From Saprospiraceae bacterium (GTDB taxonomy: Bacteria; Bacteroidota; Bacteroidia; Chitinophagales; Saprospiraceae), in assembly GCA_017995875.1 (NCBI GenBank), contig JAGOIB010000119.1, positions 1-6,508 on the forward strand: DNA of 6,508 bases. The letters run 5' to 3'. The notes beneath the pieces were generated by a model. It was not told where the DNA came from. It saw only the letters and a list, made by a program, of their open reading frames with translations, and made no database searches. The position numbers and the translations under genes were made by a program. This document shows positions 1 to 6,262 of the stretch, piece after piece. Numbering within the stretch: position 1 is the stretch's first letter; each line of letters starts with the position of its first letter.

Positions 1-1274
1 GGTAATTTCATTTCTGCAAACAAGAGAAGACGGTGATTTTTACGATCAGCTAAAAGTACTCTCCAAAGATCAAGTGCTTCACCTGCTTGTATGTCCGTAT
101 CGCTTTTGCGTCCGCGTTCCATGCCGACGCCTCCGACCATTTTATCCATAAAGCCGCGGATACGCCAAAGCTTGTCGGCATAAAACCAACCATTATTGCC
201 ACCTATGCCAAAAAAGCGATCGGTCACTTCCTCCACTTTGTCCGGATCAATTTCTATCCATCGGCGATCTGTATAGCAACCATTGACGGGTACTTCAACA
301 TATTGATTGACGTCAAGGTGTGTCAGACTGCTTGAAGCAGCATCAGTCCAGCTCGAAACCACCATGTTTTGTTCAATCCGTTCAAAGGCCATCTTAATAG
401 CGTCACGATATGAAATAAGTTCCTGCGGAATAATCTCCTGTACCGAATACTCATTGCACACAACATCATTTTTCATGCTTTCCACCAATTGTTTAGCAAT
501 CGTAAAATTGGCGGAAGTCGTCAGGTATAACCAATACGCAGACAGTCCGGGAAATACAACAGGCATAGGGAAGATATATCGTTTATATCCCCTCACTTCA
601 GCAAACTGAAGCAACATTTCCTTATAGGACAGTACATCCGGGCCACCAATCTCAAATGTTTTGAAATACGTTTTTTCATCACGCAGACATCGATACAAAT
701 AATTGATGACATTACGGATGGCAATAGGCTGGCATTTTGAATTGAGCCAGCGCGGCACAATCATGACAGGTAATTTTTCTGTCAGGTCTCTGATGATTTC
801 AAAGGAAACACTCCCTGAGCCTACGATAATCCCTGCTTCAAAAATAGTGTACGGAATCCCTGAATTGATGATGACATCCTTGACCACTTTCCGCGCCAGC
901 AAATGACTGGATAATTTTGTTTGATTGCTTATGCCACCGAGGTAAACAATTTGTCTCACCTGGCACAGGGAAGAGACTAGAATAAAACATCCAACGGAAC
1001 GTAATTCATATTCTTTAAGGGTTGTACTGGTATCCCCCAGAGAGTGGATCAGATAATAGGCTACATCATAGATTTTCTTGTTGAAATGTTGTAATGCATT
1101 TTCCGGCTGCAGAAAGTCAAATTCTATAACTTCAACTTGCTGGAGCAAATCTTCCGACGGTTGGAATCGATTGCGGTCCCTGACTACGCAGGTCACATCA
1201 TGCCCGGCTTCTACCAAAACAGGTAAAAGACGCATGCCTATATATCCATTTGCACCAGTAAGTAATATCCGCAT
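1..1274 (-). CDS. Atypical SDR / NAD(P)-binding protein with C-terminal DUF2867 domain, 3' end off the window
   Basis: The 424 complete codons begin at the ATG 1274-1272 and stay open to the left edge, so the C-terminus is missing. Homologues as I recall them are about 480-500 residues, so roughly 55-75 may be absent. Residues 1-13 form the first beta strand and dinucleotide-binding loop (TGANGYIG, 6-13). YLIHSLGD (74-81), IVYLGGIS (109-116), the VGSGSVSFEIIR stretch (151-162) and FEIGGPDVLSYKEM (207-220) are family hallmarks. The SDR catalytic YxxxK is not seen; HLLARKVV (124-131) occupies the equivalent place, as elsewhere in this family. DUF2867 covers about 310-424, with GCYTDRRW (332-339), FFGIGGNNGWFYADKLWRIRG (from 354) and LVGG-like MVGGVGMERGR (379-389). 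It probably acts in the cytoplasm on an unknown substrate. The start is supported by an in-frame TAG at 1295-1293 and an AAGG five bases before the ATG. It lies 62 bp after the HMA gene, so co-transcription is possible. Confidence 0.93.
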   Translation of the reverse strand, partial: MRILLTGANGYIGMRLLPVLVEAGHDVTCVVRDRNRFQPSEDLLQQVEVIEFDFLQPENALQHFNKKIYDVAYYLIHSLGDTSTTLKEYELRSVGCFILVSSLCQVRQIVYLGGISNQTKLSSHLLARKVVKDVIINSGIPYTIFEAGIIVGSGSVSFEIIRDLTEKLPVMIVPRWLNSKCQPIAIRNVINYLYRCLRDEKTYFKTFEIGGPDVLSYKEMLLQFAEVRGYKRYIFPMPVVFPGLSAYWLYLTTSANFTIAKQLVESMKNDVVCNEYSVQEIIPQELISYRDAIKMAFERIEQNMVVSSWTDAASSSLTHLDVNQYVEVPVNGCYTDRRWIEIDPDKVEEVTDRFFGIGGNNGWFYADKLWRIRGFMDKMVGGVGMERGRKSDTDIQAGEALDLWRVLLADRKNHRLLLFAEMKL

Positions 1275-1336
1275 GGTTGCCTTAAGGTAATCCTATTTGA
1301 GTAGATACTGACATTTGGTTTTATTTCCTGCTTCTA

Positions 1337-1603
1337 TCAGGAACTAACCCGGCCAATCATGCAGCTCACATATGAAGTGGCAGTAGCCAGGGCTGATCCT
1401 TTTCCGGTTTCCGGATAGCCCATGCGGTGAAGTTTTTCAATCATTGATTCACGTGTGGCATCCTCGGTTGCTTCGACAATAATGGTCCCGTGGTCAATAT
1501 CAACCTTTACCTCCTGTACACCTGGTAATTTGAGAAGGCCTGTCTTAATTGAATTTGCGCAGCCTCCGCATTTTATGTTTTCTACTTGCAGTTCGTATAC
1601 CAT
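1337..1603 (-). CDS. Heavy-metal-associated (HMA) domain protein, CopZ-like metal chaperone
   Basis: This encodes 88 residues. Residues 1-66 form one HMA (ferredoxin-like beta-alpha-beta-beta-alpha-beta) domain. The metal-binding pair is C12 and C15 in NIKCGGCAN (9-17). The usual GMxCxxC has become NIxCxxC, a variant I recall from Bacteroidota. LPGVQEVKVDIDHGTIIVEA (26-45) is the typical second and third strand region, and MGYPETG (61-67) closes the fold. A C-terminal tail (68-88) carries SYVSCMIGR (77-85) with a third cysteine, C81; a similar tail occurs in related Bacteroidota proteins as I remember them. No signal peptide or membrane segment is visible, so it is probably a cytoplasmic Cu(I) or other soft-metal carrier. 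The metal cannot be read from sequence, and no copper ATPase is nearby. The start is the first ATG after an in-frame TAA at 1615-1613, and there is no clear Shine-Dalgarno. It lies between the terminator hairpin and the SDR gene. Confidence 0.93.
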   Translation of the reverse strand: MVYELQVENIKCGGCANSIKTGLLKLPGVQEVKVDIDHGTIIVEATEDATRESMIEKLHRMGYPETGKGSALATATSYVSCMIGRVSS

Positions 1604-1655
1604 ATAGTTATGTTAAGGATTTAAAATCTGTTTTAGTTTCATTGTAATAAGAAAT

Positions 1656-1682
1656 GCCGGGAATTCATTTTGAATTCCCGGC
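1656..1682 (-). terminator. Intrinsic terminator-like hairpin after the large surface-protein gene
   Basis: A perfect 12-bp inverted repeat has arms at 1656-1667 and 1671-1682 (GCCGGGAATTCA and its complement) with a 3-base loop. It lies 59 bp past the TAG of the 1506-residue gene and 52 bp before the HMA start. On the minus strand the stem is followed by ATTTCTTATT, a weak U-tract; on the plus strand it is followed by TTTCTGTCCTTTTG. Because no gene converges from the left, the minus-strand role is the likely one. The stem also contains an EcoRI-type GAATTC in each arm, which is a by-product of the symmetry. Confidence 0.75.
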
Positions 1683-1741
1683 TTTCTGTCCTTTTGTTTC
1701 AACTATTCTTTTCAATTAGCATGGAATTGCCCAATTACGTT

Positions 1742-4700
1742 CTAGTGGTTTACCACCATTTTCCTAAAGCATTGTTTGTTTTCACCGGCCAATTTCAACA
1801 TGTACATTCCATCGGGAACTGTAATTTCCATCTTTATTTGATGAAATCCTGCACTGATGGCTTGATTTAATAGAGACTCAACTACACATCCCTGCATGTC
1901 ATAGAGTGTGGCATTCATCAGAATGCCTTCATCTAATGTAAATTCTATAAAAAGGTAGTTGCTGACCGGGTTAGGATATACTTTTACACCTTCCCATTCT
2001 GCCAGGTCCTTCACATCAGTGACAATGGAAACTTCAATATCAGGTTGTCCGGATATTGGTTCCCGATTCCCTACGCTGTCTACAGCAACACTATAAAACC
2101 TGTAGCTATTTCCGTTTTCACCCGTAAATTCAAAAGACGCACTTCCGGTATATCTGTCTAACTCGTAAGCCTGATGATTTGTTGAAACAAAAATTTCATA
2201 AGATCGAATACCACATCCGTCATCTGTACCTTCTGTGTTGATTGTAAAGGTGGTATCTGTTGACACCGTGTTCTCTGTTGTTAACCTGCTTTGCGGCGCG
2301 ATCATATCAAACGTATTGAGAAACGCATTGGTGATGATCGGTGGATTGAGATCAAAGACGATACTTGCGCTGTTGCTGATCGCATCCATGTGTTCTACGG
2401 TCTTTAGTCCCACAGAGAAGTTGACATATCCTTCGCCTTCGGGAGAACTGAGATTTGGAGGCAGAAATCCTCCAAAAGGATCTGATACCAGGTCACGTGT
2501 GATAGGATCCAATGTCCTGAATTCCCATTTTAAAATCCGGGTAAGGGTATCCAATTGGCCGGTCATCCGAACGATAGCATTTTTCAAAGGACGCAGATCG
2601 CTTTCGAGTCCAAATTCATATGTATTCGGAGCCGGATAGAATGTAGAGTCACCAAATGCAATCGGACCAAAGGAGAAGTTTTTCAGATCATACAATGGAC
2701 TGTTCAATGTATCCGTCACAAATACTTCCTGGGCAGGAGCTGTAGCAGTGGATTTATTTTCAAAACTGATCTGGTAAGATAGCTGGCCGGTGACCGGTAT
2801 AAAGTTTTGCTCCCCATATCCAAAGGGTCCTTTTTTCTCATTTGGATCTAAGGAAGTAACACCATAATACGCTATCTGGAAAAGTGAAAAGGGTGATGGC
2901 CAGAATCCCTTGAGGCAATCATCGTGTTCCTGTTTGGCTTCAACAGCTGACGTAATGATAGATAATACACCACCTACCAGCGGGCCTTCCAATACAGATG
3001 CACCGCACTCAAATAGGGTAGTTGTAATTGTCCAGCCCAGACTTTTCACATTTAAATTTTCATATGATGAAGGCGTTGGAGGGCTATCACCTGTACGATC
3101 TAAAATAAGTCCCAATTCGCCGGTGATACAAGAAAAGCCAGGGATAAAGCCCAACCCGGCTTTGAGACAAGCTTTTGCTGCTGCAAAGGCAATACAACCT
3201 TGAACATCAGGTGAAAGTGGTGAAGCAAAAAAAGGTGCGCTTACAGCTACCTGGATATCATTTCTAACCGGGAGTTTGGTTCGAACACGAACACTGATAT
3301 TCAAGCTTGATTTGGCAGGTACATAAGGAAGGTAAAAACTATATAATCGGCTGTCACTCGGTTTGCCAAATAAACTATCCACCACCTGTGACAAGCCAAT
3401 GGCATCCAACTCATCGGACCATCCATTGTCAATGGCTTGTTGTGGTTTTTTCACATCCAGGTTGAGAAAAAGTATATCAAAGTCAGGATCATTGGGCACT
3501 GCCACCCACAATACCACACCATATGCGTCTACATTCCCACTGTTTCCTACTACAATGGTTTGAGGAGACCAGCGATGGACGAGTAATGTTCCACCACCTG
3601 CGTATTTAACCCAGGGTTGTGCTTTTTCTCCAACAACGATTCTAAAACCTTTGGGCAACACCAGCTCACTTCCTCCTGTTTTAATGACTACATCATACTC
3701 ACCTAAGGTTGCACCAGATAGATCAAATACGGCTGTTACACTTCCACCGGGATCATAAATATTTTTAATGGCTGTAAGATCGCTTTGTCCTGCCCTACGC
3801 AATATTGCCTGGCTATTCGTTGCGAAACCGCCGCCGAAAATATTAAGTGTGATGCCGCCGGTATTGCCTCCCTCTGTCGGGAAAACCCGCGCGATGCCTT
3901 TGATAATGATTGTTTCACAGTACGTCCCGGCGTTTTCCTGACCACTTGCAGTCAGGCAAACCTGATAATTGCCCGGTGCATCATAAGTGTGAACAGGATT
4001 TACTTCTGTTGATGTATGTGTATCACCAAAGGACCAGTCAAATTTTTCTCCTCCGTCTGTTTTTTGTGTAAAATAGATTGCAGAGCCGGATTGAACATAT
4101 TCGAATCGAACACCGATATCTTTGATCGTCCCGGGTTTTGATTCTTCATAATAGATCAGGTATCCTTGATGATTATAGTTCGTCACATCATCGACCTGGC
4201 CATCAGGAGAAATTTCATTAAAGTTGTAATAGGCTACCAGGCCTGCTTCATTTCCATTTAGTTTTTTATAAAGGTTCTGATTGATTTGCTCAGGTGTACG
4301 AGCGACATTCCAGAAACGAAGCTCGTCCATTTGTCCTTCGAAAGTTTCACGATAATAGGCATCTTTAAAAGCGCCGATAATCCATTTTACATCAGGAGAA
4401 ACAATTTCACCTACTGAAGTAGTGCTGGTGACCAACTGGCCATTGAGGTACATCCTGAAATTTTGTGCTCCACCATCTTTGTCATACGTGACAGCGAGGT
4501 GATTCCAGGCATTGAGTTGCATTTTACGGGGTGAGGACATTGGGTACTGTCCACTCGTGGTCAGAATATTTGTGACCGGTACAAGAGGCTGATATCCGTC
4601 ACTCCAAAGTAAAAATCCCGCAACCTGTCCCTGGTGCCAGGTCGAAACATGATCCTGGGTGATATAGGTAGCGGCCCGATCAACCTCAGGTTTTAACCAT

Positions 4701-6262
4701 ACTTCAATTGTCATCGCGTTTGTAAAGTTCATGGCAGGATCAGGGGAGATCAGCATTTTATCAAACCGGTTTTGTCCTGAACCGTCTCCGGGATTTTCCT
4801 TTGCTGCAAAGGCTAGTGCATGATCCTCTAATTCATTGCTTTTAAAGGAAGGATCCACACGACGGTAAAAAATCTCATAATCTGTAAACACACCTGTTGA
4901 TAGCCAAACCCGCCCCCCCTGGAAGGCAATGTGTAATATTCCATCCTGATCAAAGGCAGCCGTAACATAACGCTGATCTTTGAGTGTAGGACAAGCGAGA
5001 TTGTCTTGTGCAGGATAATCTGAGTTCGGTGACAGGATTGCATGAACAGGACCTGAATGAATGAGGTGAGCATTGTGATTGACAGGATCGTTTACCAACA
5101 TAGGGCCCCATCCTGATCTCAGGTGTGTATCGTTTGGGAGTGTAAGTTCATACGCGGGATCAAATGTTGCACCGCCATTATGACTTTTGACTACATATAT
5201 CTGTCCATTTGTTATAAGAAAACTGGCATAAATTTCAGCGCCATTGAAGATAATGGATTCATGTCCGGTTTGGAAATTTCCGATAGTACCTGAAATCTCT
5301 TTCGCGGCACTAAAGCTATTCCCTCCATCCTGAGAGCCAGAGACGAATATTTTCGTAATATTTTCAGCATTCCAGCCACTCCAGATAACCCATACGGTGT
5401 TTCCTGCTGTTGCCATTTTGCGCGTGTATCCCCAATTATAATCCATGAGTGCAAACGGATGATGAACACCGCTCATCGCCGGTACAGATATGATATTGTC
5501 TTTAAATGTCTGCCCGCGATTGTTTGAACTAAAAATGTGCAGATTATAATTGTAGTCAGCCCAGTACCCTACCGATTCCCGTAACATTAAGTAAATATTA
5601 TTGTCTTCCACGGCTAAATCCCACGTCAAAAACTCATAGGCATTGTAATTGCCCGGTACAACTTTGTCGGTAAATACACCGCCATTATTTTCTGAATTAA
5701 ACAGGTGGATGATGTTGATATCAGCACAATAGTGACAATAGTGGATGGCAGCAATGGTAATGCGTGACCCATCGCCTTTTACTTTTAGTTCTGTCATACT
5801 TTGCGGTACGGAATAGAGGACCTTAGGAGCTTCAAAAGTCTGTCCTCCATCAGTTGATCGCATGTAAAACAGCTCCGATGGGCCGAGGCCAACTTTCACG
5901 ATATAGGAGATATGAACATAATTTCCGGAAACATACATTTTTTGACTTCTGACGGCATCATCAAGACCGGCATTGCTTACCAGTAGCTTTCTGGTTTCCC
6001 AGGTCGTACCGCCATCAGCGGATCGTCTGTAATACATGTCTTTTGTTACCCAGTTGTTGTTGGTCGTCCATAACAGGTGGATAACCTTGCCGCTTACAGC
6101 CATTTCCGGACCATAGTCGTCCATGCCAATAGCAGAGGCGCCTTCGCCTTCTGAAATGTTTTTAATCCATTTGGAAACATCAGGATTAGTTGCAAAACTC
6201 ACGAGGGGGAATAATGTAACTAAAGAAGAAAGAATCAAAATGGAGAGGATTCCCTTTTTCAT
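1742..6262 (-). CDS. Large secreted multidomain T9SS cargo protein (Asp-box propeller, LamG, PKD, IPT/TIG, Ig-like, sorting domain)
   Basis: The 1506 residues begin with a Sec signal peptide: MKKG, a hydrophobic core through residue 20, and probable cleavage after VSFA (24/25). Domain order is propeller about 60-470, LamG-like about 499-685, PKD about 716-789, IPT/TIG about 790-876, CARDB-like about 877-1010, hydrophobic Cys region about 1021-1130, DPNEK-type domain about 1136-1318, Ig/FN3-like about 1322-1410, and T9SS type A sorting domain about 1423-1506. The protein should cross the inner membrane by Sec and the outer membrane by T9SS, ending on the surface or in the medium. No catalytic site is recognisable, so adhesion or glycan binding is an inference. 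The start follows an in-frame TAA at 6271-6269, two codons upstream, with a purine-rich AAAAGAAG directly before the ATG. The stop is TAG at 1744-1742. It appears monocistronic, with a hairpin 59 bp after the stop. Confidence 0.96.
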   Translation of the reverse strand: MKKGILSILILSSLVTLFPLVSFATNPDVSKWIKNISEGEGASAIGMDDYGPEMAVSGKVIHLLWTTNNNWVTKDMYYRRSADGGTTWETRKLLVSNAGLDDAVRSQKMYVSGNYVHISYIVKVGLGPSELFYMRSTDGGQTFEAPKVLYSVPQSMTELKVKGDGSRITIAAIHYCHYCADINIIHLFNSENNGGVFTDKVVPGNYNAYEFLTWDLAVEDNNIYLMLRESVGYWADYNYNLHIFSSNNRGQTFKDNIISVPAMSGVHHPFALMDYNWGYTRKMATAGNTVWVIWSGWNAENITKIFVSGSQDGGNSFSAAKEISGTIGNFQTGHESIIFNGAEIYASFLITNGQIYVVKSHNGGATFDPAYELTLPNDTHLRSGWGPMLVNDPVNHNAHLIHSGPVHAILSPNSDYPAQDNLACPTLKDQRYVTAAFDQDGILHIAFQGGRVWLSTGVFTDYEIFYRRVDPSFKSNELEDHALAFAAKENPGDGSGQNRFDKMLISPDPAMNFTNAMTIEVWLKPEVDRAATYITQDHVSTWHQGQVAGFLLWSDGYQPLVPVTNILTTSGQYPMSSPRKMQLNAWNHLAVTYDKDGGAQNFRMYLNGQLVTSTTSVGEIVSPDVKWIIGAFKDAYYRETFEGQMDELRFWNVARTPEQINQNLYKKLNGNEAGLVAYYNFNEISPDGQVDDVTNYNHQGYLIYYEESKPGTIKDIGVRFEYVQSGSAIYFTQKTDGGEKFDWSFGDTHTSTEVNPVHTYDAPGNYQVCLTASGQENAGTYCETIIIKGIARVFPTEGGNTGGITLNIFGGGFATNSQAILRRAGQSDLTAIKNIYDPGGSVTAVFDLSGATLGEYDVVIKTGGSELVLPKGFRIVVGEKAQPWVKYAGGGTLLVHRWSPQTIVVGNSGNVDAYGVVLWVAVPNDPDFDILFLNLDVKKPQQAIDNGWSDELDAIGLSQVVDSLFGKPSDSRLYSFYLPYVPAKSSLNISVRVRTKLPVRNDIQVAVSAPFFASPLSPDVQGCIAFAAAKACLKAGLGFIPGFSCITGELGLILDRTGDSPPTPSSYENLNVKSLGWTITTTLFECGASVLEGPLVGGVLSIITSAVEAKQEHDDCLKGFWPSPFSLFQIAYYGVTSLDPNEKKGPFGYGEQNFIPVTGQLSYQISFENKSTATAPAQEVFVTDTLNSPLYDLKNFSFGPIAFGDSTFYPAPNTYEFGLESDLRPLKNAIVRMTGQLDTLTRILKWEFRTLDPITRDLVSDPFGGFLPPNLSSPEGEGYVNFSVGLKTVEHMDAISNSASIVFDLNPPIITNAFLNTFDMIAPQSRLTTENTVSTDTTFTINTEGTDDGCGIRSYEIFVSTNHQAYELDRYTGSASFEFTGENGNSYRFYSVAVDSVGNREPISGQPDIEVSIVTDVKDLAEWEGVKVYPNPVSNYLFIEFTLDEGILMNATLYDMQGCVVESLLNQAISAGFHQIKMEITVPDGMYMLKLAGENKQCFRKMVVNH
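1745..1996 (-). other. T9SS type A C-terminal sorting domain of the large protein
   Basis: Residues about 1423-1506 carry the canonical motifs: VKVYPNPVSNYLFIEF (1426-1441), ATLYDMQGCVVES (1451-1463), ISAGFHQIKMEI (1469-1480) and PDGMYMLKL (1483-1491), ending KMVVNH. In characterised T9SS cargo this domain directs passage through the outer-membrane translocon and is then removed or exchanged for anionic lipopolysaccharide. This is the strongest taxonomic marker in the window. Confidence 0.95.
2033..3202 (-). other. Hydrophobic Cys region plus DPNEK-type domain plus Ig/FN3-like domain in the large protein
   Basis: Residues 1021-1130 are hydrophobic and Gly/Ala-rich with five cysteines (C1023, C1032, C1045, C1086, C1116), unlike the beta-rich sequence around them. 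SLDPNEKKGPFGYG (1137-1150), LSYQISFENKSTATAPAQEV (1161-1180), GGFLPPN (1264-1270), GEGYVNFSV (1276-1284) and ASIVFDLNPPIITNAFLNTF (1299-1318) define a conserved domain seen in large secreted proteins; I think a related family is catalogued as DUF7619, but this is unchecked. The Ig/FN3-like domain (about 1322-1410) has CGIRSYEIFVS (1350-1360) and YRFYSVAVDSVGNRE (1387-1401). The function of the block is unknown. Confidence 0.7.
3635..4117 (-). other. PKD domain followed by IPT/TIG domain in the large protein
   Basis: The PKD domain (about 716-789) is identified by FDWSFGDTHTSTEVNPVHTY (741-760) followed by GNYQVCLTAS (764-773), the typical WDFGDG...HTYxxPGxYxVxLT pattern. C769 and C782 sit in its last two strands and could form a disulfide. 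The IPT/TIG domain (about 790-876) has RVFPTEGGNTGGITLNIFGG (792-811) and GEYDVVIKTGG (854-864). Both are Ig-like structural or binding modules in surface proteins. Confidence 0.85.
4208..4768 (-). other. LamG/concanavalin A-like (Laminin_G_3-type) domain of the large protein
   Basis: Residues about 499-685 show the usual order of motifs: MTIEVWLKPE (517-526), AWNHLAVTYDKDGG (585-598), FRMYLNGQLV (602-611), GQMDELRFWNVART (643-656) and a closing AYYNFNE (677-683). This jelly-roll fold commonly binds carbohydrate or protein ligands in secreted Bacteroidota proteins. The ligand here is unknown. Confidence 0.9.
4853..6085 (-). other. Six-bladed Asp-box (BNR/sialidase-fold) beta-propeller region of the large protein
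   Basis: Six Asp-box-like motifs (SxDxGxTF pattern) occur at residues 81 (SADGGTTW), 136 (STDGGQTF), 190 (SENNGGVF, degenerate), 246 (SNNRGQTF), 310 (SQDGGNSF) and 360 (SHNGGATF). Spacings are 55, 54, 56, 64 and 50 residues. Each follows a hydrophobic strand such as MYYRR, LFYMR or IYVVK, as expected for one blade per repeat. IFYRRVDPSF near 464 resembles the strand of the first repeat and may close the ring. No FRIP-type motif of true sialidases was seen, so the fold is supported but sialidase activity is not. Confidence 0.85.
5726..5743 (-). repeat. Perfect 9-bp in-frame tandem duplication encoding HYC-HYC
   Basis: On the minus strand CACTATTGT occurs twice without interruption, encoding residues 174-179 (HYCHYC) in the third propeller blade. 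Identical codons in both copies indicate replication slippage or a recent duplication. The result is a Cys-His-Tyr-Cys cluster that could bind a metal or form a disulfide. Confidence 0.9.

Noticed and set aside
87..1290. Several plus-strand open frames of 66-100 codons over the SDR gene (87-335, 307-609, 703-906, 1078-1290)
   Set aside because: They lie antisense to a strongly family-matched coding frame, their translations show no recognisable domain, and they have no ordered spacing or ribosome sites.
1325..1343. Small hairpin TTCCTG/CAGGAA with a 7-base loop overlapping the HMA stop codon
   Set aside because: The stem is only six pairs and is followed on the minus strand by AATAAAACC rather than a U-tract, so a terminator call is not justified.
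2235..4012. Plus-strand and alternative minus-strand open frames within the large gene (for example 2235-2639, 2910-3203, 3785-4012, 3736-3945)
   Set aside because: All lie within the continuous 1506-codon frame, whose recognised domains explain the sequence. The translations have no family features.
4828..5469. Minus-strand open frames 4828-5073 and 5212-5469 in another frame of the propeller region
   Set aside because: They overlap the Asp-box propeller coding sequence on the same strand and read as frame-shifted shadows.
5726..5743. HYCHYC as a c-type haem site
   Set aside because: Haem attachment requires CxxCH; here the second Cys is followed by Ala, and the His lies inside the pair.
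4853..6085. Annotation of the propeller as an active sialidase/neuraminidase
   Set aside because: Asp-boxes are shared by many non-sialidase proteins, and the FRIP motif and an evident Arg triad were not found.
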